DNA of 31,441 bases from the NCBI GenBank assembly GCA_003543115.1, contig DPJH01000053.1:1-31441 (forward strand), written 5' to 3'. Positions within the stretch are counted from its first letter, which is position 1. Each line of letters opens with the position of its first letter. The notes below the pieces were generated by a model. The model worked only from the letters and a program-made list of their open reading frames with translations. It was not told the DNA's origin and ran no database searches. A program made the translations under genes and the position numbers. This document shows positions 7,703-15,795 of the stretch, piece by piece. Source of the DNA: Candidatus Moraniibacteriota bacterium. GTDB taxonomy: Bacteria; Patescibacteriota; Minisyncoccia; Moranbacterales; UBA2206.

Positions 7703-8599
7703 TTACAAAGATTTTTCAGCCAGCCGCTTAAGTGCTTCGCCATAGCGAATTTGAGTTTTTTCAATAATTTCCTCCGGCAATGGCGGAGGCGGAGGAGTCT
7801 TGTCCCAGTCGAGGCTGGACAGATAATCCCGCAGATATTGCTTATCGAAGCTCGGCTGAGACTGGCCCGGCACATATTTGTCCACCGGCCAGAAGCGTGA
7901 AGAGTCGGGGGTCAGCACCTCATCAATGAGAATCAGTTCGCCGTTATATTCGCCCAGTTCAAACTTGGTATCGGCGATGATTATCCCTTTGGTCAGGGCA
8001 TAATCGGCGGCCCTTCGATAGAGGGCGATGCAGATTTCCGCAATCTTTCGCGCCTTCTCCGTACCAACGATCTTTTCCATGGTCTCGATCGAGATGTTCT
8101 CGTCGTGTGTTCCGAGTTCCGCCTTGGTTGAAGGCGTAAACAGCGGCTGCGGAAGTTTGTCCGACTCTTTCATACCGGTTGAAAGCTGAAAACCGCAAAC
8201 GACCGTACCCTCTTGGTAAGCACTCCAGAACGAGCCGGAGATATAGCCGCGGACAATGCATTCGATGGTGAGCGGCCGGGTCTTTTTCACTAGGATCGAC
8301 CTGCCCTGCAGCTCATCAGCATAGGGGCGGCAGATCTCGGGATATTTCTCGACATCAGCGGTAATCAAATGATTTTCTACGATATCTCCAAGCAGATTGA
8401 ACCAGAAGAGGGAAAGTTGGGTAAGGATTTCTCCTTTTCCCGGAATCGCATCGTCCATAACCACATCATAGGCCGAGATCCGGTCCGTCGCCACCATCAG
8501 GAGGATGTCATCGTAACCAGGAATTTCATACATATCCCGGACTTTTCCCCGATGTTTGAGGATGAGCTCGGGAAAATCGGTAGTTATTATAGTTTTCAT
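7703..8599 (-). CDS. purC: SAICAR synthetase (phosphoribosylaminoimidazole-succinocarboxamide synthase)
   Basis: A 298-residue ATP-dependent ligase that joins CAIR and aspartate to form SAICAR in purine synthesis. Clear family motifs are HRGKVRDMYE, ATDRISAYDVVM, ECIVRGYISGS, IIADTKFELGEYNGEL and LIDEVLTPDSSRFWP. The length and sequence are of the long type, near 300 residues, not the ~235-residue type. ATG codons lie at 8602 and 8599. AAGGAG sits 5 bases before the second, which I prefer; the first overlaps the purE stop as ATGA. The gene is GC-richer than its neighbours: counted G+C is 32/60 at 7801-7860 and 37/60 at 8221-8280, against 25/60 at 6961-7020 in the helicase. This suggests acquisition by transfer. 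Confidence 0.95.
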   Translation of the reverse strand: MKTIITTDFPELILKHRGKVRDMYEIPGYDDILLMVATDRISAYDVVMDDAIPGKGEILTQLSLFWFNLLGDIVENHLITADVEKYPEICRPYADELQGRSILVKKTRPLTIECIVRGYISGSFWSAYQEGTVVCGFQLSTGMKESDKLPQPLFTPSTKAELGTHDENISIETMEKIVGTEKARKIAEICIALYRRAADYALTKGIIIADTKFELGEYNGELILIDEVLTPDSSRFWPVDKYVPGQSQPSFDKQYLRDYLSSLDWDKTPPPPPLPEEIIEKTQIRYGEALKRLAEKSL

Positions 8600-9141
8600 C
8601 ATTGCTCCTTTTGGCCGCTGGCTAGTTCATGTTGGAGTCTTTCATCTGCGTCAAAAACACCCTTTGCCATTTCTTCTCTCTCTTGAGAAATTCTCATTCT
8701 CAACGATTCGTCGGAAATAGCCAACATTTGAGCAGCTGCCCAACCGGCATTAGCCGCTCCGTCAATTGCCATAGTGTTTACCGGAATTCCTGGAGGCATT
8801 TGAACAGTAGCCAAGAGAGCGTCTTGTCCGTTCAAAGGAGACGAATCTGAGGTCAACGGAACTCCAATAACCGGAAGAACCGTCTGCGCCGCGACCGTTC
8901 CAGCCAAATGTGCTGCCATTCCTGCTCCAGCAATAATAATCTTGATACCTTTTCCCAGCATCTCAATTATCAACCCCTGGGTTCGTTCAGGCGTGCGATG
9001 AGCGCTCGTAATTCGTACTTCATAACCGATACCAAGCTTATCAAGAACTTTCGCTGCCTTAAGCATTGTTGGTTTGTCAGATCCGCTTCCCATGAGAATA
9101 CAGATTAAAGGTTTTGCTTTATTTAACGCCATCCAAGTCAT
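8599..9141 (-). CDS. purE: N5-CAIR mutase / AIR carboxylase catalytic subunit PurE
   Basis: A 180-residue PurE protein. Motifs are ILMGSGSDKPTM near the N-terminus, ITSAHRTPERT with the catalytic-region His, then GAGMAAHLAGTVAAQT, PVIGVPL and QMPPGIPVNTMAI. It most resembles class I PurE, which converts N5-CAIR (made by PurK) to CAIR for PurC; no purK is in the window. The ATG at 9141 has GGAGG 8 bases upstream. An in-frame upstream start at 9216 is rejected because the promoter (9173-9201) lies inside that extension. Its stop overlaps the purC start, so the two are translationally coupled. Confidence 0.93.
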   Translation of the reverse strand: MTWMALNKAKPLICILMGSGSDKPTMLKAAKVLDKLGIGYEVRITSAHRTPERTQGLIIEMLGKGIKIIIAGAGMAAHLAGTVAAQTVLPVIGVPLTSDSSPLNGQDALLATVQMPPGIPVNTMAIDGAANAGWAAAQMLAISDESLRMRISQEREEMAKGVFDADERLQHELASGQKEQ

Positions 9142-9172
9142 TTTTAATACCTCCGAATAAGAAAAAATTAAT

Positions 9173-9201
9173 ATTCTAGCCAAAAAATTCAACTTTTTCA
9201 A
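9173..9201 (-). promoter_or_regulatory. Promoter of purE-purC
   Basis: On the minus strand TTGAAA (9201-9196), a 17-base spacer and TAGAAT (9178-9173) precede a leader of about 25 bases that carries the purE Shine-Dalgarno site. It fixes the purE start at 9141. Confidence 0.65.
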
Positions 9202-9212
9202 GAACAAATTCC

Positions 9213-9229
9213 TCAAGCTCCAAGCTTGA
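9213..9229. promoter_or_regulatory. Inverted repeat upstream of the purE promoter
   Basis: TCAAGCT and AGCTTGA form a perfect 7-bp inverted repeat around CCA, 11 bases beyond the purE -35 box. It could be a regulator site or the 3' hairpin of the upstream oxidoreductase gene. It has no T-tract on the minus strand, so I do not call it a terminator. Confidence 0.3.
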
Positions 9230-9315
9230 TTAGCTTAAAACTAGCGAAAAATTTCAGAAAAGTCAATCAATTAATTAAAAATCTGTTTCTTGAAAAAATG
9301 TGAATTATAATAATT

Positions 9316-10644
9316 TTAATATTCAAATTTATGATCCTGTTCAAAACGTTTCTCATCAAAATCGTACTCTTCAAGGAAATTGCCGATTTCCAAAGCGTTT
9401 TTTCTGGCATTGTCCAAACACACCGAAGCTCCCGGAGATGGGGTGATGTCAAAAATAATATCTTTTCCTATAATTTTTGCTTCGCCCATTTCCATTTTTT
9501 TCTTTATTGTATTCACAACCTGAGGACGTATCCCCCCTAGGCCTTTGCCATATTCCAATTCGTCTATTTTCATGGTTGGCACAATTTTTTGCACCTCTTT
9601 AAGAAACATCCTTTTGCCGATCCAAGGCAGGTCAAATAATAAATTTTTTACCACATACAAAAAAATAGTCCTGTCGGTGATAATCTTAAAAAGACTGGAT
9701 ACTCCGTCCCAGGTAAAAACCGATGTTCTTAAAAAATCCATGAGCGTACCCCAATTATGCCGCTCCAAAAGCGGCAACACTTTAGCAGTCGGACCGAATC
9801 TTGTTTCAGCAGGATCATTCACGTTAGGATCTCCATGCACTGCTGCAAAGGGAAGTTTTTTTATTTGCATAGTGTAGACCTTCCCACGCAGAAGGCCGCT
9901 TGAGCGATAGAAACTGCCCGCCACCGGCAGTATGCCCAATTCCCTGCCATAACCTAAAGACCTTGCAAAAATCAGACTGTGAGGGCCGGATGCCACTATA
10001 ACGACTTTGGCAACGATTTCACCTGCCGAAGTCATAATCTTCCACCAAGCCCTGTCTCGAACAATGGAAATCACTTTTCTTTTTAGAAATATATCCACTT
10101 CTTTTTTTTGGCGCATAGATTCCTCAACAAAAGAAACTGATATTTTTTGATAATCCAATGCATAGCCTTTGTCACTTAACAAAGCCAAGATTTCCTGTTT
10201 CGGATCCCGCCCCTCAACGACCTTGGGCTCAATGGCAGCTATTTCCATGCGTGAAATTTTTTTCAGATTAGGAAAAGATCCTCGAAATTCCCAGTAGCGC
10301 CTTTCCAATTCTTGCACCTCTTGATTTCCCACTGCCAAAACCATTTTATGCGAAAGCAAGATCGCATCTGGAGAAAATTTCTCAGCATAGCCCGCCAAAA
10401 GAGAAGAAGCTTCTTTTACTTGCTCAGCTTTTGCAAGAGAATAGTTCGTTTCGATGTCGCCGAAATGAAGCGTCTGGCTATTATTGTTGAAATGGGAATT
10501 TACATGGGCCAACTCTTCATATTTATCCAATAAAACCAATTTTTGGAGGTTGGTGTATTTGCTTAAAACATATAGCAAAGAAGTGCCCGTAATGCCTCCG
10601 CCCACAATCGCTACATCATAAGGCTTTTTCGAATTATTATTCAT
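9316..10644 (-). CDS. mqo: Malate:quinone oxidoreductase-like FAD-dependent dehydrogenase
   Basis: A 442-residue flavoprotein. The N-terminal dinucleotide fold is VAIVGGGITGTSLLYVLSKY (residues 11-30), with a second FAD-contact stretch VVIVASGPHS. The central part (PVAGSFYRSSGLLRGKVYTM, then KLPFAAVHGDPNVN and TRFGPTAKVLPLLER) matches my recollection of the short, epsilonproteobacterial type of malate:quinone oxidoreductase, about 450 residues. That enzyme oxidises malate to oxaloacetate and passes electrons to the quinone pool at the membrane. Other 2-hydroxyacid flavin dehydrogenases such as L-2-hydroxyglutarate oxidase are the main alternative. It starts 65 bases after the VOC gene on the same strand and has no Shine-Dalgarno site. 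Confidence 0.75.
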   Translation of the reverse strand: MNNNSKKPYDVAIVGGGITGTSLLYVLSKYTNLQKLVLLDKYEELAHVNSHFNNNSQTLHFGDIETNYSLAKAEQVKEASSLLAGYAEKFSPDAILLSHKMVLAVGNQEVQELERRYWEFRGSFPNLKKISRMEIAAIEPKVVEGRDPKQEILALLSDKGYALDYQKISVSFVEESMRQKKEVDIFLKRKVISIVRDRAWWKIMTSAGEIVAKVVIVASGPHSLIFARSLGYGRELGILPVAGSFYRSSGLLRGKVYTMQIKKLPFAAVHGDPNVNDPAETRFGPTAKVLPLLERHNWGTLMDFLRTSVFTWDGVSSLFKIITDRTIFLYVVKNLLFDLPWIGKRMFLKEVQKIVPTMKIDELEYGKGLGGIRPQVVNTIKKKMEMGEAKIIGKDIIFDITPSPGASVCLDNARKNALEIGNFLEEYDFDEKRFEQDHKFEY

Positions 10645-10709
10645 GATTTTACATTATCATTATCAAAATGCAAAAGCCATTGAATCGATCAATGCCCTTT
10701 GCAGTGAAT

Positions 10710-11105
10710 TTATTTCGGCTGCCATCCGGTCGGCTGCATAAGACCGAATTGATTGCCTTCAGTGTCCTTAGCTCCGGCAAACCATCCAACACCCGGAATT
10801 TCTGATTTCTCCTTGATGATCGTTCCGCCATTATCCTTCACAGCCTTAATGGCTGCATCCAAATCGTCCACACCGACAGTGCAATCATAGAGATACTTTT
10901 TTTCCTCGGACATTGACGGTCTTTCATAAAGCCCGCCATTGATTCCCGGTCCGGACTCCCTTGTTTCGATTCCCCAATAATCCATCATTCCCCCGTCCTC
11001 TTTTTTCATCATCTGGGAAATTTTCCAGCCAAGGACATTTTCATAGAACTTTTTAGCTCTTTCGATGTCATCAGCTTGAATTTCAAAATGTATCACTGTG
11101 TTCAT
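10710..11105 (-). CDS. VOC-superfamily (glyoxalase-like) protein
   Basis: A 131-residue single vicinal-oxygen-chelate domain protein. It has the usual paired beta-alpha-beta-beta-beta modules: VIHFEIQADDIERAKKFYEN with GWKI in the first, and CTVGVDDLDAAIKAVKDNGG with GWFAGAKDTEGNQFGLMQP in the second. Likely metal-site residues are H6 in the first strand and E116 (TEGN). The family spans glyoxalases, dioxygenases and resistance proteins, so no specific reaction is claimed. It lies just upstream of the Mqo-like gene on the same strand, possibly co-transcribed. The start has no Shine-Dalgarno site. Confidence 0.85.
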   Translation of the reverse strand: MNTVIHFEIQADDIERAKKFYENVLGWKISQMMKKEDGGMMDYWGIETRESGPGINGGLYERPSMSEEKKYLYDCTVGVDDLDAAIKAVKDNGGTIIKEKSEIPGVGWFAGAKDTEGNQFGLMQPTGWQPK

Positions 11106-11301
11106 ATATTTATTATTAATAATTAAGCTTACTAAGTAATACAGCGGGTCTTTAAAAAATATGCCACAATAGATTTTTTTTATTTAATTCCAATTTTAAG
11201 ATAATAAAAAACTCTCTTTTCAACAAAAATTATTTATGCCATACTTGCTATGTCGCCTATCTTTTTAAAAAACATGCTTCTAATGATTAACCTGAAACTT
11301 T

Positions 11302-11766
11302 ATGGAAAATAAGCCCTTGATGCGGCTGTTTGAAGAAAATGAATTGAATATTGCCGCCCTCTATCTGATCTATGGACAAAAACTTTCTCAAAAACATGCA
11401 TTCTGGAACAAACTTTCCCAAGAGGAGATTTCGCATGCAAAAAATATCAGCAGGGAAAAAGATGCTTTTGATGCTATTGTCGAAAACAAATTTTCCCGAG
11501 GGGTGGTCAGTTATATCATGAATTTCGTGCTTGAAGAGATCAGAAAAACGAAAAAAGAAAAAATCACCCATAAAGAGGCATTGCACACCGCACTCAGGAT
11601 AGAGCGCTCCATGCTGGAAAAAAAGTGTTTTGACATGTTTACTCCCACCAATCAAACAGTCAAAAACATCCTTCTCCGGCTCAACAGTGAAACCGAACAT
11701 CATGTAGAAATTCTTCTGGCAGAAATGAAGAAAAATAAGTTTACTTTTGAAGATTCTAAAAAATAA
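11302..11766 (+). CDS. Ferritin-like / rubrerythrin-like diiron-type protein
   Basis: A 154-residue, mostly helical soluble protein. The acidic and His pattern matches a four-helix ferritin-like bundle: FEENELNIAALY on helix 1, EEISH (an ExxH) on helix 2, ALRIERSM on helix 3 and ETEHHVEI (ExxH) on helix 4. Proteins of this type bind a diiron centre and act in peroxide reduction or iron handling; which applies here cannot be told. There is no C-terminal rubredoxin domain. It stands alone between a divergent VOC gene and a convergent PAS/GAF gene. No Shine-Dalgarno site is seen. Confidence 0.65.
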   Translation: MENKPLMRLFEENELNIAALYLIYGQKLSQKHAFWNKLSQEEISHAKNISREKDAFDAIVENKFSRGVVSYIMNFVLEEIRKTKKEKITHKEALHTALRIERSMLEKKCFDMFTPTNQTVKNILLRLNSETEHHVEILLAEMKKNKFTFEDSKK

Positions 11767-11833
11767 GTTCTGCTTTCTTTTTTAAATTTATAAGCTTATA
11801 GGGTTGTTTATCTCACTGTTCAATCGATAAAAA

Positions 11834-14614
11834 TCACTCACTAGAATTTTTTTGAGCATTCATCAAGATGATGCAAGCCTGCAAAGAAAATAAATCATAG
11901 AATTCCAGCTCCTGGGTGGATAGGCTGTTTTTCTTGTTAAACCCGAGAATCAACAACTCTTTTATTGAGCCTTGATGAATCAGAGGCATTGCTAAAAAGG
12001 TATCCGTGGCTTTTTTAAATCCTATTTTTTCATTAAAAAGCTTAAAATCATCCTCTTGAGCAAAGCCCTGGATTCTTGCTTTAGTTTTTCTTATTTTTTC
12101 CAGAAAAAGATATTTATTCGGAGAAATAGAGATCAATCTTTTTTTGTTTTTTTTCAAAAAATATCCTTGGCTCTCCAGTAAAGCATAATTTTTTGCTTTT
12201 TCATCATATTGGTATAAAAAAGCTGTTGTAGCATCAGCAATATGCAAAGAAGATTGGATAATATATTGATAAGCTTCTCTTTTATTTTTAGTTATTCCTC
12301 CTTTATTCATATCCAATAGAATGGAAATTTTTCTATTTATCCGACCAAGATACTTAAACATTTCAAAATTTTTCTGATTGGACTTTATTTTTTCCGTAAT
12401 ATCATAAATAATCGCGATCGCGGCATATCCATGTCCGCTCTGCTCTCCCAAGAGAGGATGAATCTTAATACAAACTGTTTTTTTCAAAAATGAGCTTTGA
12501 TGAATTGTTTCCGCTATCTGGCCCTCTTGAACTTTTCTCCAAATTGATCTTAGATCCTTTTTCAAAACACATTTTCCTTCCCGGCAATTTGCATGAAGCA
12601 ATTCGTGCAAATCCAATCCTCTGGATGAGCGCACATTTCCTAATTTCCAATTTTCAACCGTCTTGTTGATGCGAACAATTTTCCCTTTTTTGCTTATAAG
12701 ACAGATGATTTGAGGCAAGGAATCAACTGTGATTTCCCATTCTTTTTTGGCATTTTTCGATTTTTCCAGGGCTTGCAATAATCCATCTCCGGCTTGTCTG
12801 ATTTCCAAGGCATTGCCTAAAATTTCAGCTACAATTCGCAAAGATAATAAATCATTACCACTCCAGCTGTCCGTAATTGCAATATTCTCAAGACATATGA
12901 ATCCAACTAGCTTCTGTTCAGCTAAGACCGGGAAGAGCAAGATTGATTCTGGAATAGAATCAAAAAAAATTTTCCATTGGTCAACAGCCGCTTGAGAAAG
13001 ATCAGAAAAATTTTCCACATTCAAGGCTTTGCCTTGTTTCAATTTTTTAAACCACCAAGAAAATTTTTGAATAACTATTCTTTTTTGATTTCTTATAGAG
13101 ATGCTTTTTTTACCGTCTTGCCACTGATGGGTGCTAACAATAAAATTCTTGTCTTCTATTAAAAATAAATAAGCTTTTTGAGCATTGGTAATTTTTCCCA
13201 GATCAGCCAAAGATTCGCTGACCATTCTGTTAAAATCAAAATTTCCCACAAAACGAGAAGAGATTGTAGAAATCAACTGCTGAAGGTTCATCTTAGTCTC
13301 AATAATGGCGTGATTTTTCTTTCGCTCTTCTTCCGCTCCTATAGCGGCAGCAACTATTCCCATTACTTTCAAATCATCTCTGGAAGGAACAAAGTCTTGG
13401 CTAAAAAATGCGCACAGGGAAGATTCTCCCATTCGCACGGCCTGTCCGACATATGTCATGAATCCATATCTAGCCACATTGGGATCGCTGAAAAAATAGT
13501 CCGTCCTAGGAAGATCCCTTACAATGAAGGGATGGTCGCTTCCGCTAGAGATAACGTCATAACAAATATGCCCTTCCGCTTTGTCTTTTTGAGAATAATC
13601 AACCGGCATCTGCCACTGGCCTTGAATACACAAAGAATCGTCTTCCAAACGATTATAAAAAGCGCTAGCTGCTCCCATTACCTCTCCGAATAGATTAGTA
13701 AGAGATTGGATATTTTTATCCGCATCAAAGCCCAGGCGCAAAAGACAATCATTGATTTTCCTGAGCCTTTCTTCAATTTTCTTTTGACGAGAGATATTGG
13801 AAGTGATAATAAAACCTCCCCGAAAATTTCCCTTTTCATCCACAATAGGAACTGTAGAAGCTTGAACATAAGAAACCTCTGTATCACTTTTCTTAAATGA
13901 CAATTCACAAAAATCACATCGTGCTTTTTGAGAAAATTGCCTTTGTTGAATAAGCATATTCACCAAAGATTTATCTAACTTTTTTATACTTCCAACGGAA
14001 TTATTCAATAAGTCTCTTTCTTGACTGGAAGTAATTTCTAAAAAACTATTATTTACATAAGTTACAATTCCTTTTTCATTTTGCATAATCAATCCTTCAT
14101 CCATAGAATTGATTAGTTGTCGGTAGCGATTTTCGCTCTCCATTAATTCTTCTTTGTTTTTTCTTTGTTCTGTTATATCTTTGCCAATCGACAAGAATTC
14201 AATCAATTCTCCTTTTTGATTGAATATTGGGTGATCGATCCATTCCATATGGCGGATTTCTCCGTTTTTTCTGCGAATATTATATTCAAAGCGATGAGAA
14301 GATGGATTTCTTAAAAGATTGGCATAAATTTTATCTGTTCTATGGCGAATTTCTTCGGGTATCATCTTGATCCACTTCTGCCCCAGAAGATCTTTCTCCT
14401 CTTTCCCCGCTAAATCACAATAGGCCTGATTGACAAAAGTCAATGTAGTATCAATCGACCAGCAGCTAACCGGGGATTTCTCTATTTCAATTAAAGCCAA
14501 AAAACGCTCGCGCATGACAACCGAATTGCTTTTTTCCCTGCTTTTCGAGGAATTTTTTAAATTCTTTTCAGGTTCATTTATTAGCTTTGTAGAGATGATG
14601 TGCAGCTTTCCCAT
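11834..14614 (-). CDS. Multi-PAS/GAF sensor protein with no recognisable output domain
   Basis: A 926-residue cytoplasmic protein made almost wholly of sensor modules. Approximate order: PAS (35-150, ending FLSIGKDITEQRK), PAS (160-280), GAF (285-430), GAF (440-605), PAS (620-745, with a CREGKC pair near 677-682, ending IIYDITEK), GAF (755-920). No His-kinase, GGDEF, EAL, HD or DNA-binding domain follows the last GAF, and no membrane segment is seen. It must signal through a partner or has lost its output. The start overlaps the end of the upstream RelA/SpoT-type gene by 41 bases, which points to co-expression. An alternative Met at 14515 would remove the overlap but also has no Shine-Dalgarno site. 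Confidence 0.85.
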   Translation of the reverse strand: MGKLHIISTKLINEPEKNLKNSSKSREKSNSVVMRERFLALIEIEKSPVSCWSIDTTLTFVNQAYCDLAGKEEKDLLGQKWIKMIPEEIRHRTDKIYANLLRNPSSHRFEYNIRRKNGEIRHMEWIDHPIFNQKGELIEFLSIGKDITEQRKNKEELMESENRYRQLINSMDEGLIMQNEKGIVTYVNNSFLEITSSQERDLLNNSVGSIKKLDKSLVNMLIQQRQFSQKARCDFCELSFKKSDTEVSYVQASTVPIVDEKGNFRGGFIITSNISRQKKIEERLRKINDCLLRLGFDADKNIQSLTNLFGEVMGAASAFYNRLEDDSLCIQGQWQMPVDYSQKDKAEGHICYDVISSGSDHPFIVRDLPRTDYFFSDPNVARYGFMTYVGQAVRMGESSLCAFFSQDFVPSRDDLKVMGIVAAAIGAEEERKKNHAIIETKMNLQQLISTISSRFVGNFDFNRMVSESLADLGKITNAQKAYLFLIEDKNFIVSTHQWQDGKKSISIRNQKRIVIQKFSWWFKKLKQGKALNVENFSDLSQAAVDQWKIFFDSIPESILLFPVLAEQKLVGFICLENIAITDSWSGNDLLSLRIVAEILGNALEIRQAGDGLLQALEKSKNAKKEWEITVDSLPQIICLISKKGKIVRINKTVENWKLGNVRSSRGLDLHELLHANCREGKCVLKKDLRSIWRKVQEGQIAETIHQSSFLKKTVCIKIHPLLGEQSGHGYAAIAIIYDITEKIKSNQKNFEMFKYLGRINRKISILLDMNKGGITKNKREAYQYIIQSSLHIADATTAFLYQYDEKAKNYALLESQGYFLKKNKKRLISISPNKYLFLEKIRKTKARIQGFAQEDDFKLFNEKIGFKKATDTFLAMPLIHQGSIKELLILGFNKKNSLSTQELEFYDLFSLQACIILMNAQKNSSE

Positions 14615-15530
14615 ATTGCGCCTGATAATGCATATTAAAAGTCCTTATTTGAATTTCTAATTGATAGCCGTTATAATCACCGGAAATATGAATGCTCTGA
14701 TATCCATTCTCTTTTGGAATAGCGACATAATCTTTCACCCGGTTATATTGCGTCGGCCATTGGGAAAGCATGACTTCCAGCACGCGATAACAATCTTTTT
14801 TCGAATTAACCAATATTCTAAGCCCGATAATATCCACAACCTGGGAAGGCAAAATATTTTTTTTAACGACCTTTTCGTGCAAACTGGAAATTGATTTTGT
14901 TCGAGATTGGATTTCAGCTTCAATTTGAACTTCTTCTAAATTGCGCCTTAACTTTTCTTTGGCTCTTTTTTCCATGAGCCTATGGACATCCCAACTTGAT
15001 TTGAATAGGGTCGAATAATAGGCGAATGATTTAGGATGCATCACAGAAAAGAATATGTCATCCAATTTTCCTGTAAGTTCGCGAGCTGACAAAATTTTGA
15101 TGATTTTTTGCGCATAAGGAATTCTCTTTTTAAAATTGTTCTTTTTGAAATATTTTTCACCAAAATCAATATAGCAGCTCTCAAGGTTAACCAGATACAA
15201 TAAAAGCATCTTTTCATGTTGCTCATGATTTTTGAGAATTTTTTTATCCTCATTATTGATTCGATTAAGGGTTTCTGCATGAAAGCGCGCTTTTTCACCA
15301 AAAACTCGCTCGACCAAATCCAAGTCTTGTATGTTTTCAAATGGTTTTTGAAAAAGAGCGACCGCCTTAGCCGATGGGTCGCTGACAAAAGTTCCATAGC
15401 GCTCAAAAATATTTTGTTTTTGCAAGTCTGAAACGAAGGGCTTTCCAATCAAAAAATTTCCCAAAAAATTATCACACTCCAATCGGAGATTCTTCTTGCT
15501 TTGACTACGCTTCATTTTTTTAATTTTCAT
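14574..15530 (-). CDS. RelA/SpoT homologue, synthetase domain without HD hydrolase or TGS
   Basis: A 318-residue protein whose C-terminal ~120 residues are a (p)ppGpp synthetase (RelA_SpoT) domain: SRTKSISSL, VVDIIGLRILVNSKKDCYRV, then RVKDYVAIPKENGYQSIH and LEIQIRTFNMHYQAQYGKAA. The RVKD matches the RXKD motif of bifunctional Rel/SpoT-type synthetases. The N-terminal part keeps faint similarity to the helices that precede the synthetase in full-length Rel (ELTGKLDDIFFSVMHPKSF) but has no HD hydrolase motif. It would transfer pyrophosphate from ATP to GDP or GTP. The ATG at 15530 is preferred, with AAGG 9 bases upstream. An in-frame TTG at 15569 lies inside the -10 box and is impossible as a start. 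Confidence 0.85.
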   Translation of the reverse strand: MKIKKMKRSQSKKNLRLECDNFLGNFLIGKPFVSDLQKQNIFERYGTFVSDPSAKAVALFQKPFENIQDLDLVERVFGEKARFHAETLNRINNEDKKILKNHEQHEKMLLLYLVNLESCYIDFGEKYFKKNNFKKRIPYAQKIIKILSARELTGKLDDIFFSVMHPKSFAYYSTLFKSSWDVHRLMEKRAKEKLRRNLEEVQIEAEIQSRTKSISSLHEKVVKKNILPSQVVDIIGLRILVNSKKDCYRVLEVMLSQWPTQYNRVKDYVAIPKENGYQSIHISGDYNGYQLEIQIRTFNMHYQAQYGKAAHHLYKANK

Positions 15531-15568
15531 GAATGTACCTTGCAAAATTAGAAGCTTATTTTTATCCA

Positions 15569-15598
15569 ATTATAGACAGAAACGGGAAATAAAGTCAA
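15569..15598 (-). promoter_or_regulatory. Strong promoter of the minus-strand RelA/SpoT-type gene
   Basis: On the minus strand TTGACT (15598-15593), an 18-base spacer and a perfect TATAAT (15574-15569). The expected start of transcription, near 15562, leaves a leader of about 32 bases to the ATG at 15530. Confidence 0.75.
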
Positions 15599-15666
15599 TG
15601 AAATATACTTTTTTAAAATTCTTGGCTATTGGATCAAAAATAATTAAAAAACGCATGAATTAATTA

Positions 15667-15680
15667 TTACAAAATTGTAA
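15667..15680. promoter_or_regulatory. TTACAA-AA-TTGTAA dyad between the divergent RelA/SpoT-type genes
   Basis: A 14-base inverted repeat of TTACAA half-sites with a two-base centre, lying between the two divergent promoters (15569-15598 and 15745-15773). The half-site matches the TTTACAA repeats upstream of the TrmB gene, with different spacing. AT-rich sequence makes chance possible. Confidence 0.3.
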
Positions 15681-15744
15681 AAAATCATACCTTCCAAAAA
15701 ATCCGATTTCCCTAATTTTTGATCGGGTAATCATACGGTCAAGC

Positions 15745-15773
15745 TTGACAGAATTAGGCATTTTTTGCATTAT
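15745..15773 (+). promoter_or_regulatory. Promoter of the plus-strand RelA/SpoT homologue
   Basis: A perfect -35 TTGACA (15745-15750), a 17-base spacer and CATTAT (15768-15773). Predicted transcription starts near 15780, leaving a leader of about 16 bases with no Shine-Dalgarno site. Confidence 0.6.
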
Positions 15774-15795
15774 GAAGAAGTGCCGCACATAAAGT

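Noticed and set aside
9142..9216. 25-residue N-terminal extension of PurE
   Set aside because: The extension covers a good promoter (9173-9201) and the Shine-Dalgarno site for the ATG at 9141, and PurE proteins begin near that Met.
10678..10694. CATTGA/TCAATG repeat as terminator of the VOC gene
   Set aside because: The stem is six AT-rich pairs and the following tract is interrupted; the gap to the Mqo-like gene is short, so co-transcription is as likely.
11287..11703. 138-codon minus-strand frame opposite the ferritin-like gene
   Set aside because: The plus-strand frame has paired ExxH motifs and helical periodicity; the antisense frame is Phe-rich with no family features.
13178..13693. 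171-codon plus-strand open frame inside the PAS/GAF gene
   Set aside because: It is a shadow of a long conserved coding frame and encodes a low-quality His/Ser-rich sequence with no recognisable domain.
15531..15569. TTG start giving a longer RelA/SpoT-type protein
   Set aside because: The TTG overlaps the TATAAT -10 box, so it would not be in the mRNA; the ATG at 15530 has an AAGG site.
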